Below are positions 23,952 to 51,200 of a stretch of DNA of 64,000 nucleotides, one piece after another. Positions within the stretch are counted from its first letter, which is position 1. Each line of letters begins with the position of its first letter. Below the pieces are notes generated by a model. The model saw nothing but the letters and a program-made list of their open reading frames with translations. It was not told the origin of the DNA and made no database searches. A program made the translations under genes and the position numbers. Source of the stretch: Phalacrocorax aristotelis (Eukaryota > Chordata > Aves > Suliformes > Phalacrocoracidae); contig NC_134276.1 in the NCBI RefSeq assembly GCF_949628215.1, forward strand, positions 61,355,733-61,419,732. The letters are read 5' to 3'.

Positions 23952-25440
23952 AATTAACTTTAGATAATAGAGTTGATATATTAAAGTTAGTTTTAATCAA
24001 GACATATTAGGGATCTTTAATCCTAGAATCCGTATGAATAGAAATCATGGTATAAGATACAGCTTCATAATTATTAAATAAATCTGATTATGTGGTTGCA
24101 ACGGATTAGATCTGATGTATAAAGTGACAATAAGCACAGATTATTGTACTTTTGCAATCAAAAGTATGACAGCAAAATCAATAATTTCTTTTGAATAATT
24201 GTACTGTGTCCTGATCCGTGAAAACAGAAGAGCAGATTGAAGTTAGTCAATGTAATAAAGGGACTTCATTGAAAATACGTAGTCTTCAAAAGCATGAAAA
24301 CTTATTATATGACTTTATAAAAAGGGTTATTCTGCAAATGGTGTAAGGATAAAAGTAAACATTGCCTTCCTTTTAACACTCCATTTTATTAAGGCTGCCC
24401 CGATCCAGTGAAAACAAAAAAAAAATCACATAGGTTAGAAGACCCTCTTGAATTTACAAATTGAATGTACATTCTCTGTTTAGTTCGCCGCAGACTTCTA
24501 TCAGTCAGGTAATCATACCTTGTCAGATAGGTCTCAGTTACTTTTCCCTTAGCTGGATGCCTGTGTTAGACTGAGAGGAATTGCCTGTGGCAGGGAACGT
24601 TGGAGGACGGACCTTCTTTATTGCTTTTGCTCTGTGGGTACAGCGGCTGAGTTCTTATCCTGAAGCCTCTTGAGAGCACGGACTTGCTTAATACAAGCTT
24701 GTGAAATTCAGTATTAAAAAGCTGCATTTAGCATTAGCCAAATGAGCCAGCTGAACGCTCTGTTCTGTTGGCAGTTCTTTTCCTTGTTCAGTCTTAAACC
24801 CTCTGTCATTTTTCTGCTGCTCTTCTAATTTTGTCTGAAAGGGGTGCAAGTGCCGAAAACTGCTGGCAGCCCTGATGATATTATATACCTCTTGGCCAGC
24901 AAACAATTCAAGCTTTTTCAGGTGTCCATGTGCAGTCTCTTTTTGGTTTTTTGTTTTTCCTGATTTGAAATGTATCCAGCTGTTTGCTCAAACACATCTC
25001 AACAGTTGTAACTTCTGCGTACAAATGTTCATACCTGCTCAAGGATTAATTTTTTGACATAAACAGATTTGTCATGGAATGCAGGGGTTTTGTAGGTTGC
25101 TGCTTTTGTTAACCAAAAATGGGAGACTTTTAGACTTTTGTTCATTCAATAAAATTTGTTTTCTATTTTGTTGTTTGCTTTTCCTTTGTCTTGGGAACCA
25201 TGACCCTACGTTTAGTGAAGGTTTTCTGGAAAGCAGATAAAGGAAGGGTCAGAATTGCGACGTTTGCTTAGCAAAGACAGCCTTGAGGTAGGATGTCTTT
25301 GCTCAATAAGCCTGTGTGGCCTCTGTGACTTCTAACATTTAACTTCTCAAATTCTGCAGGCTGATGACTGAACAAAACAGAAAAGGCAGGAGAAGTGGGG
25401 AGCCGAGTGTTACAAAAAAAAAAAAAAAAAAAAAAAAGGT
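23952..25440 (+). other. BIVM: BIVM 3' UTR and BIVM-ERCC5 spacer
   Basis: AATAAA polyadenylation signals occur at 24077-24082, 24254-24259 and 25148-25153; which one is used cannot be told from sequence. A run of 24 A lies at 25414-25437, immediately before the ERCC5 CpG island. No other gene is seen. Confidence 0.6.
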
Positions 25441-25601
25441 GTCCCACGGTCGGCTGCGGAGGTCCCTCAAAGAGGGCAGTTGGGGCCAGAGGGGACGACG
25501 CCGGGGCGTGTGAGGGGCGAGCGGGGCAGGGCAGTAGCTCCCCGCGGGGCCGGGGCGGGGCCGGCCCCCGCACCGCCGCGGCGCCCGGCCCCGCCCCGGC
25601 G

Positions 25602-25614
25602 AACTACACTTCCC
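25602..25614 (+). promoter_or_regulatory. ZNF143/THAP11-like site
   Basis: AACTACACTTCCC matches the ACTACAnnTCCC core known for ZNF143/THAP11-bound promoters of housekeeping genes. It lies 22 bases before the NRF1-like palindrome. Confidence 0.55.
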
Positions 25615-25635
25615 GGCGGGCAGCGGGGCGAGCGG

Positions 25636-25646
25636 GCGCATGCGCA
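25636..25646. promoter_or_regulatory. NRF1-like palindrome
   Basis: GCGCATGCGCA is a full match to the NRF1 consensus core. It lies about 350 bases upstream of the ERCC5 ATG, the typical place for TATA-less housekeeping promoters. Confidence 0.7.
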
Positions 25647-25998
25647 GGCCGCGCGGGGAGGCCGCGGGGCTGCTGGGGGCGCTCGGCCTGAGGCGGCCGG
25701 TGCCGTGCCTGGGCGCCCCGACGCTCCGCTGCGCTCCGCCTGGCTGGGATTTTTTTTTTTTTTTAAAAAAAAAGGTTTTTCTTGTGCAGAAAGCTGAGGG
25801 AATCATCCGGAGGCGGCTCGAGCGGCTGGCGGGGCGCCTCGGCCCGGCGCCTCTGCCCAGCCCGGCCCCGCTCCTCACAGCTGTTCGAGGTGATGGTGCG
25901 TTCTCCGTGATGGAGCCTGCGTGGGTCGTGTAATCGCTGGGTTATTCCTTCTGCCTGCCTCGTAGGCTCTTCTCTCTCGAAGTGGCTGAGAAGGGACA

Positions 25999-41321
<15,323 letters not shown>

Positions 41322-41411
41322 AGGCAAAAAGTCTGTAAAAAGAGAGACTGTGTCTGTGTGTGTTTTTAATGACTTAAGCTGTGTATATATTCTAATGAGT
41401 TTTTGATAAAT

Positions 41412-41417
41412 AATAAA
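41412..41417 (+). terminator. ERCC5: ERCC5 polyadenylation signal
   Basis: AATAAA lies 91 bases after the stop codon, followed by a T/G-rich stretch (tttgtcatgcattttgtgtc), as expected for a short 3' UTR. Confidence 0.75.
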
Positions 41418-41439
41418 TTATCCCTATTTGTCATGCATT

Positions 41440-44400
41440 TTGTGTCCGGAACTTAAACGAGGGGACTTTAAATGATGGAGGGGCGGGGAAATTAGGACGT
41501 TTACTCACAAAGACCTAGAATGGACTTGATACAAGTTTTCTGGTTTGAGATTTTAAAATTGAGCCAAAATGTGATGCCCGTTCATTTGCATTCTAACTGA
41601 GGTGAGAGAGCTGTTAAAAACCAAATGCAGTCTGTTGCTTCCTTAACTTCCACTTAAATGAAACTTAGAAATAACCCAAGTTGCTTTCAAGGTGCTGAGA
41701 GAGGGAAAATCTCACTAAAAGAGTTAGTGGTGGTGTTCTTACTCCCCTCGTTACGCCCGTCTCAAAAGTTTTGTGCTCAAGGTAGTATCGAACTGTTCAT
41801 GAGACAGTGTAAGCCCTGGTAAAATCTCACAGAAGATCACGCAGTACAGTAAGTCCTTCTATAATCTGAGGTGCCATAATTGTTTATGTTCTGATTGTAA
41901 ATGTCATGTTTCTAGATTTGGAGTTAGATGACCACGTCCAAAGACAGAATTTGTCTGCAAAAGTGATGTTCAGAGGTACCCGCTGGTTGCAGCACTCATG
42001 TCAGATTTATCTGAGAGAGAAAGAGTGTGTTAGGCTCAGATTTCCCCCCACCTCACCTGCCTCTCTGAACGATTGTCGAATTTATTTATAGCTCCTGTGG
42101 ATTAAGGTGGGAAAACACTGAATGCTGCCAGTTGTGCTTCTGTTCTTAGGTTACAGCTTAGTCCGTGCTTCTTTTGCTGCCTTGTTTGGTATTTCTATTT
42201 CATTCCTCATTGTTTTGTTGTTTGAAAGCCCAAGTCCATACAATTCAGTTTCCTACGAAACATTAGCCTGCCCTGAAAGGATGGAGGGCTGAGGTGAACT
42301 GGGTAGGATTTGGCCCTTATATTTGCAGAGAGTCTAATACTCATGTACGGTATTTACTGGGCAAAACCAATCCCTTTCGATATTACTTTTGTAAAAGATT
42401 ATAATTTAAGTGAATTCTCATCCAGTTTACACGCGTGGTTTGCCAATCACTCTTTAGTTGTACTGAATTTTGTTTTAAAAGAGTAGATTGGGTCTTTGTG
42501 ATGTGTTTGATAGTTTATAAATGTAGAAGAGCTGTTAATTTCTTCTGCCAAGTGTGGTAAAGTAGAGAGACCTTCAGTTCTCTGGCGGGCCTGTTTAGCA
42601 TTCTTGTACAATAATTTATTATTCTTCAATGGCACCTAGAAACCCCAGTTGAGGTTGAAGTCTAATTTTGCTACAAACTGGGTAGAGACAGTTCCTGTCC
42701 TGAATTGATGACGGTCTAAATAAGAGGAGTCTTAACGATACCTGTATTTGTTCCCACGGCAGTAAGTGGTCGTGATCTGTTGAGTGAAAGTACATCCCGT
42801 ATGCCCAAAAAAGGAGTGGTATGTGGGTAATCATGCATGTTGACAGCTGTCTCGGGGTAAAGCGGGCTAGGATTTTGGGGGCTGTGGACCTTGTTACAGT
42901 TCTGCATTCCAAAGTGAGCACGCATTCGTATACCCCTGCTACAAACGCACCCCCTCCCCCTTGTAAATAGCGCTCGGTGCTCGGAAGACTTTTTTGACCC
43001 TGAAAAAGGATGTTTTGTTCTTCGGTTACTTTTTACTAACAGCGAGGTTGTTACTGACATGGTAGCACTATCTTGTTTTTGTAAAAAGTACTCCGAAGTT
43101 GGTTACTTCGTTGGTTGGAGCTCCCTTGCCTGGGTGCCTGCTGCTGTTACGAAACCCGCTCCCTTGCGCAGGGGACGCGGTGTGCGGTGCCCACTTTGTG
43201 TTCGGGCTGCAGCTGTCGTGATTTATTATCGCTCCTGGTGTGGGGATGTTGGCAATGCGTGACACGCTTCAGAGCACGCTTCTGCCTGGGGCTGCCGGGG
43301 AGGGACGCGACCGGGCAGATAAGGGCTTTTCTCTTCGAGTACCGTCTTGGGAGATTCAGGTACTGTTCACTGAAACACGGCGGATGCCGGTGGTATTTCA
43401 CTGGTCTGCGCCTTTTACTCTAAATTACTTTGTATCATTTACTTTAAGCAGCATAACTCAGCAACGGAGCTGCTCTGCACAGGTTAGTTGCTTGTAGTGT
43501 TCCTGAATTCATGTGTTGAAGTCGGACAGGTTGTTGTGTAGTTCAGTGTACCACAAAGTATATTTTTAGAAGGGGGAAAAAAAAAACAGAGGGCCACAAA
43601 ATACAAAGATTTTCCCTTTTAGGGTGATTTTCTGGTGCAGTGCTTCTTGTCCTTCAGAGTGCAAAGGGACTGATTGTTAACCTATTATTTTTATCTTCTA
43701 ATGGGAAGAAAATTTGTCTTTTTTTTTTTTTTTTAGACTTCTGAGGTAGATGACAAGCTGATGGATATATGTAACGTTTACTGCTTAATGTCCCAGTAGT
43801 TTCTAACGCTACTTATTATTCTGAAGGTGCCTACAAAGACTTTGAATCCCATCGAACCTCTTTTCTGTTCCCCATGTAATGACTATTGCTAACTTCATAG
43901 ACAGGCACGAATATAATAGCAGTACTTTGGTTCTGTGTGTTATGGTAATGTGTAGGAGCCTCCCAAGTTATTTTTCCACCTTCAAATAGGTTCATGGCTG
44001 CCGGCAGTGTGGTGGTAAACTTAAAGATCAAACCTGCGTGTCTTCTGTAGGGTGAAGTCAAGAGAGTATGGTGCATGCCCTCCAACAAGACAGGGCTGTT
44101 CTATACTCTCCTCTTTCATCTGAAGTTTTGAGAGGAAAACCTGCCTCAGGCTTCCCACTGTGAGGCAGTTTTCTCGATACTCAGTGTATGTTCTTACTTT
44201 GCCTTTTTTTTTTTTAACTAGGTAGAGATACTCCTTCATCCGTTGCCTTATTTAATTGCATCCCTATTGGCTGTTTAGACACATGTAGGTTATGAACTAT
44301 ATGCTGACTGTAACCATTCCTGCAAAAATCAAATTTCCATATAACAGTGCAAGAGCTTTCAAAATTATCAGAGCACTGATTTATATTTTTTTTCTGTGAA

Positions 44401-45124
44401 GTCAGTGTTTTCCTGATTGTAAAACATCAAGAACTGGAGGCTGTTGTCTGTCTGCTTTTCTGCAAACGGCTGAAAATTGTGCTGTCCTCTGTCATACTTT
44501 TCCTATTTCTTTTTTCTCCTGAGCCTGCATGTTCTGTGTCTGTTTATACAGGCACGTACACGTTCTGTTCTGCATGTTGTCTGTAGGTGCTGCTTCCTAC
44601 TTATTTTCATGTGCACCTTTTACTAATAGGTTGTTCCCTTCCCTTCCAAGCCAATTAATTCAAACAAGATTAGATCCTTTTGTGCATTTTTTCTTCTCTT
44701 TCAGACGTTCGTTGCTACCTTTTCTTTCAATCATTTACAAGCTTACCAATGCTGATTTAAATTGATTCTCATTTTAAATTTTCATAAAATAGCTTTAAAC
44801 ATTTATCAAAGCTCCTGGTGGGTTTTTTATTGTTTGGCTGGTTATTTTTTGTTTGTTTGTTTTTAATCTACTTCTTATTCCCCTCTGAGAGAAGAACAGT
44901 TGAACTGGTTTGCTGCTTCTGGTTCTTTGAATATTGATGCATTAAATATGGAATATCTGGTGCTTTCAATATCGGTATTTATGTGTCTGCATGTCTTTAT
45001 TATCAATACAAGTAAATTATAGTGTAATGCGTGTGAAAAAGTTTGGGGTTTTTTGTGAAGTGCTGTATCGGGGAAAAGAAAGAGAGTAATTTTATTCAGG
45101 CAGGCTTGTGTTTGTCCCTCCCAG
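41440..45124. other. ERCC5-METTL21E spacer; possible METTL21E promoter
   Basis: No conserved coding exon is present. The segment at about 43110-43400 is richer in CpG than its surroundings and holds donor-like sites TTCAG|GTACTG (43359) and GCACAG|GTTAGT (43482). Because the METTL21E ATG exon begins with an acceptor at 45123-45124, a non-coding first exon must lie upstream, and this segment is the best candidate. That assignment is inference. Confidence 0.4.
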
Positions 45125-45203
45125 GTTTTGAGGCATAGTATGGATTTGACATCATCACATCATAATCATCTACAAAATGAACTGATAAGAGAAAGACAAG
45201 AAG
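45125..45203 (+). CDS. METTL21E: METTL21E first coding exon (14.7 kb from the next)
   Basis: The exon follows the acceptor TTGTCCCTCCCAG, has 15 bases of 5' UTR, and starts at ATG 45140: [20 protein letters not shown] then E and one base of a Gly codon before the donor GTAAAA. The phase (1) fits the next exon, which starts GG|GAA, giving [16 protein letters not shown]. The assignment rests on phase, splice sites and position; I could not check it by alignment. Confidence 0.6.
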
Positions 45204-48200
45204 GTAAAATGTTTCTAATTTCACTGTGTTTTCTTGTTGCACTTAGGAATATTGTTGCGTGTAAGGAACAAGGTGTTTTGCTCACAATGAGCTATCTTCT
45301 CATTAATTTTTTGTGAAGAATTGCATTTATGGCGCTTGTACAGAAAATACAACAGATAGCGCTGTTGAGGTATTCTAGCTATGCGGTAAGTATCTGCTAT
45401 AGCGGCATACGCCAGTCCCGGCGGTTTCCCATCAGTGCCTGGCATGTGGCCCCTGGCTATTTGCCTGCAACTGGTTCCAGGGAACAAAGCTGTGACTACG
45501 ATCAGGCTGTTCAGGGTAGGTTTGTTTGCAGGGTGTCAATTAAGGAGAATTGGTTATTACAAGGTTTGTTTCTGTCTAGACAACCTCAAACCTAATCTTT
45601 GAATACCTTCAGGGGCTGTTGGCAGCTTTTCCTCTTAAGCAAATTAATGGCTGCACATCTTTCAGGATCCTAAAGCATCACGAGTAATCCCCTTTGTAAG
45701 GTCACCAGGAGTAGACAAGGTTTTAGCGCAAGTGCGTGTGTTGTTTTGGGATGGGGTCTAGTTACGTTCTACAGCTGAATGTGAAAGAAAGAGGTGGTTC
45801 TTTTTAAATTATTTTATTTTTCATAATACTTTTGTTGAAAATCTCAGGTGAGTCGTGGTCCATGTAGAGCCAGGCTTTTGAGCTTCTGCTTTTTCAAAAG
45901 ACCCCAGCATCAGGTCTGCTTTGCCACTTGTTCAGCAAAGCAAAGTGGAGCTTTGGGCATGACTGCAATACTTAAAACTAATTATTTGCTTACTGAAACT
46001 AAGGATTGTTGTTTTGTTTTCAAATACTTTTTAAAGTACCTCAAAGCGATGACCTTCTCTGGAAAGCTGACATTGCACAAGAAGATGGCTGACAGGGATT
46101 GGTATAGATTGCCGTTGCACAAAGTACTCTTCAAGTGCCTTAATCTGGAGATTTTCTTTAATGCAATTCTCTTTCCTATTGTGTAATTCTGCCTTGAAAC
46201 AAAGAGCTCAAGTTGATCCTGTGCAACGAAGCATGATTGCTGGGGTAAGAAAAATATAGGAGAAGAAATATTAGAGATAGGACTACTAAAGGCTGAAATA
46301 TTGCTCACTGTCATGTATTCTGTAGTACACAAGGGTTGAGGTAAAGTTGCACGGGCATTTCTATGCTTCTGCAAGCTTGGTTCTCTAATATTGATACTGT
46401 CTTCATGCAGGATTTAGGGTGGGAAGAAGTGAGTCTGTGTGTAATTTCTTTAGCTTTTGAATTATGAAAATAGATTGAGCTCTGGCACATTAGGTCAAAG
46501 TAGGTAAAATTACTTGGTAGGGCAGAATCTTTAGATCAAATGCAGAAATGTATTCCACTTAGATAACAGAGTAACTGTGTTGACAGCAATAGCAGGTGGT
46601 TCTCTTCCATGTCTAGAAACAGTAGTTTAAGAGGCCGAGGAGACATGAATGGAAAATGGGATATCTTTACAGTTTCATCTGACACCAGGCTTTGGCATAT
46701 TAAATTCCATGCCAGCTTCTGGAGGTGAAGTGTGCTGAACCTGCTGCACGGAGACTTACCTGATTGATCACCCTGAGCCTTTCTTGTTCTCATCCTTTAC
46801 CTCTGCTGCCTTCCCCATTCCCATTTCATTAACATCACCTACCCAGTCTCAGTGTCTGTTTCTCAGGTTCAGTTTCTCTGCAAGTTCCAGTCTGATCTCT
46901 CTATATTCAGTGCCTTCCCCTTTCCTTCTTAACTGGCTTGTCATAAGTTCTCCAGGTCAAAGCTCCTTATTATTGTTCATTATTCCCATTACTACTGGTT
47001 CTCATCTTACAGATAGGTCCTTACCTGGTTTGATCTTTCCTCTGGTGTCTTTATCCAATGAGTTCTCCATCACACCTGCATCATTAGATGTCTCTCTTCC
47101 CTCCTCTCATGATTTCTCTTGATCATTACCTTTGACTCTCCTTGGCTAAACTTTTCTGAGATCAGATTCTGCCACTCCCATCTTCACTTCTTGGGATACT
47201 AAATTACTTTACCACAGTTGCATTATATAAATTCACTCCAGAATAATTTTGTCTCTGATACAAAAGGAGGAGAGCAAGTTTGTGAGGCGTACTTGTCCTT
47301 GACACTCCATCGCCTTGCTTCACTTGGCCAGGGCTCAGGTTTTTAATCCATAAATGTCTGAGAAAATGCTGACCTGGTAACCTTCGCATATCTCCTGGCA
47401 TTTTAGAAGGGACACACTCCTTCTACTCACCCTGCTTGACAGATGTCCTAATTGACAACAATTCCTGCCATCATTTCAAGGCTCTGGGTGGAGTCCAGAA
47501 AGGTGCCTTAAAGGGGACGTAGCTGGAACGGAGGCAAGTGAGAAGCAGCCTAACCCTGTGTTGTGGTTTAACCCGGCAGGCAGCTAAACACCACACAGCC
47601 ATTCGCTCACTGCCCCAGTGGGATGGGGGAGGGAACTGGGGAGAAATAAAGTAAAATTCGTGCGTTGTGATAAAGACAGTTTAATGGGACAGGAAAGGAA
47701 GGGAAAATAATGATAAAGGAATATACAAAATAGGTGATGCAGAATGCAACTGCTTACCACCTGCTGACCAATGCCCAGCCAGTCCCTGAGCGGCGATCGC
47801 TGTCCCCCCGCCCAACTCCCCCCAGTTTACTGAGCATGATGTCTTATGATATGGAATATCCTTTTGGCCAGTTTGGGCCACCTGCCCCGTCTGTGCCCCC
47901 TCCCAGCTTCTCGCTGAGAAGTCCTTGACCAGTGTAACCACTACCCAGCAACAACTAAAACATCAGTGTGTTATCAACATTATTCTCATACTAAATCCAA
48001 AGCACAGCACTGTACCAGTTACTAGGAAGAAAATTAACTCCATCCCAGCCAAAACCAAGACACCCTGTAACTTAGAATTTAAGATATTCAGATGGAAAGA
48101 GGGGGTGACTTAATGTCTCATTCTGTTTTCCTTCTCTTTCTCACTCCCTTCCCTACTGAGACTTTTCCATGGACTTCAAAGACTGCTGTAAAGTGTGAAA

Positions 48201-51200
48201 AACATCCTGGGACCAGAGGACAGAGCCTAAGTCTGTTTCTTCACAACTAAGTGACCAGTTCATCGCTGGGCCTTTCCTTGCTTCTTGTCCATCTAGCATG
48301 ATCCTTGCCATCCTGGTTTCCTGATGGCCTGCCTCTGATGGTGATGGGGGCGGGGGGAAGCACCTGGTTCTGTAGGGCAGCTGGAACATACCCCTTGGCT
48401 GAGTGAGTTGTGAATTTGAATCCTTCTGAGGAAGGTCCAGCACCCAGTTCCTCTATTTTCTGAGTGCTTAAATTGCTGAACCATTCTTTATATAGTGGAC
48501 TTTGGCAAGTAACAGTGCTGTTTAAAAAAATAAGCCTATTTATACTATATATAAATGACCCTTTTGCTATATCTTCCCACTACCGCTTTCCCGTCTTTCA
48601 TCTTCCTCATTTCTGTGTCTTGGCTTTGAATTATGTTTATATCTTAAAACAAAACAAAAACAAACAAAAAACAAATGAACAAACGAACGCCCCAAAACCC
48701 CCAATCCAAACACCCCTCCCAAACCCCAAACAACCTCTTCCATTAATTCTCATTTCAAAAACGTCAACACCATCCACCCCTCCACCCCCCTTCCCCCCGA
48801 CTCATGGAATTCATACCATTAGTTTCCTACATTCTTCTTCTACACTGCAGGAGTGACCCGAAATATTAGAACTCAAACCCTACTCACCTTGGGCAGCAAG
48901 CTGTCTCCAAACTAAAAAAGACTAAAAGAGGCAGTTTGGAATAAGACTTGAGTATAAGCCAATTAAGGAGTGGCTAGAGCTAAACTGCACCTCCAAGCAA
49001 ATCAGAATAGTCTAAAAATACCTCTTCTGAATTTACCTCTTGGCTATCTTATAGTAACTTATCTCTGAGCTCTTGTGTTTTTTTGAAAGTGACAGCACTC
49101 AAATACTATAGTAAACATCAGACATACTAATTTGAATTAAGACTTATCTGTTCCTTTTCTCTTCCCTCAACAAGTAGACCCGCTTTTGCTGAAGATGTTA
49201 CTAAACTCGAATGGAAACTTCTCATGTGTGGATAGAACAGAAGTTGGAGGTAACACTCAAATAACCAAAGCATGTGTTAACTCTATAGAGAAGTCTGTAA
49301 CGTCGTCTTCCCTCTCAGCCAAGTGTCTGCCTTGTCTGTTTTCATCTTTCCCCTTTATAGGAGCTGCATTTCAACAATAAATTAAATATTTCTCAACTGC
49401 CACACAAAAATGGTGGTATGTTTGTATGGATTGCTGTTGCTAGGTTACTTTCAGGTCCTTTCCTCAAAAAAATTTTAGAAGATGAGTATTATTCATAGGG
49501 GAAAATTGGCGGGCATTTTGTTGAGTCTGGTGGCTGTGGTACCTGGCATGTTCTGGCATGTCATTACAAGGAAATAAGAGCTTTCAGTGGCACAGAGCCC
49601 TCTTGACCAGGCAAGGTAAGAGATGTGAAAGATTAGACCAGACAAAAAAAATGCAGTGTCTAAATTACTTACCCAGAGCCTTCCTATCCATCTTGGTGTT
49701 TTGTAATGTACATTAGACCATCTAAATTAAGAACACGGTCTTCTTTTGTAGTCAAAGGGAAATAATTTAGTTATCTTTAGAGATTAAATAGCTGCTAAGT
49801 TTAGACCTGAAGATGTTTTCAATGAGAGACAAACATAATGAAGCAACAAGGGAAATACTTGGCACATTTGAATTCATTATGTGTTCAAGAGATAATCTGA
49901 CTATGGTACTTCTATTTTCAGCTTTCTAATGGTTTTGGATGACCTGTGACTTGGATGAGGCTAGGATATCAGAGGTGTGAATTTCAAATTGAAAGTACAC
50001 CTCTCAAGCCTGGGTAAATACACAGACTGGATACTGTGAACATAACCCTTCTCCTGTTCTTGTCTCCTCATGCTCCGAGCAAAGTGCGTCTTGTCTCTTG
50101 GCTGAGAAGAGGCTGCCCGTGGGTGGCAGTTTTGTATTTCTGCATTTCAAAGTATAAAGTTTCAAGCATTATATTACCCTGTTGTAGTATCTCAGATTAA
50201 TCAATAAAATATACCTCGTCGTTGCCATCACTTCAGCAGGTTGAGCTCATCATGAATGTACTAGAATGCCTACACCCGGTTACCTGATCATTTGCCCCTT
50301 TGTTGGTAGGGATAAAGTAAAGTAAAATTACCTGTGTAGCTTAGATAAGTACTGGAACAGTACTTTGCTTTATATTCTTAGAAAGGTGTAGGTTACATCT
50401 GACTTCTAGAAAGTCAAGGGCATGATTAGATTTCCCTCCTAACACCTTCCTTTAAGGATCCTTAGGCTGGAATGGAATGAAATAGAAGTAAGTAGAATGA
50501 AATAAAGATACTAAAGTGATACCACCTGGCATGTGGGGACTATTCTGTGATTCAGGATTGTGTATGTTTCCATGGAGCCATCTCTAATGCTTGCAAGACC
50601 AGGGCTCTGATCCTGAGCTGTCAGTAGTTCAGTAAAAATTGTGAGTCCAGCGACCCTTAGAATTGGGACCTAATGTAGATTTGGGGTAGAATTCTTCTGA
50701 GCCATTGGAAATACCCAGATGGAGTCACAGGACTACCCTCTGATGATGCCTATCAGGGTAGTAGTGTAACTCTTCTCCAGTCGTCTTTTACAGTTACAGA
50801 ACTAGTTGCAGATCTGTTCCCTTACTGACCTTTCTGCAGGTATCTTCGTGACATTGGGGTCTATAGATAGCTATTTTATTATACAATAGTATATATATGT
50901 AATGTGTATTTTATCTATTATGTATATTTTACATATATATGTAAAAAATACATCTTGAATCTTACTTTGGATGACTCATGTTCCATGTTCCATGTGTCCA
51001 GAGTGGGGACATCTGAAGAGTCCTGGATATCATGAATTGTTGGAATTTTCATGCATTACTCGGCAATGTCAGCACAGGTAGTTCTGTGTTCATCACACTC
51101 AGACGCGATTGCTGAGAAGTCTTGGAGGAACCATGCATGTCTTCACAGCTGTTGATACATGGTTCTTAAAATATTTGTAAGTACAAGTCTAAATGGTAAA

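Larger units (their letters stand above)
25441..25930 (+). promoter_or_regulatory. ERCC5: CpG island, ERCC5 promoter
   Basis: A compact GC-rich, CpG-dense island ends about 70 bases before the ERCC5 ATG. It contains GC boxes (GGGGCGGGGCC near 25552), an NRF1-type palindrome and a ZNF143/THAP11-type site. No TATA box is apparent. A T15-A9 block at 25750-25773 interrupts the island. Confidence 0.8.

Noticed and set aside
46784-47122. A 112-residue Ser/Leu/Phe/Pro-rich open frame on the plus strand
   Set aside because: The segment is pyrimidine-rich intron sequence, and the composition explains the frame. No family resemblance and no splice support.
50927-50946. AT palindrome as a possible origin or regulatory site
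   Set aside because: It lies in AT-rich low-complexity sequence where such palindromes arise by chance, and nothing around it suggests a function.
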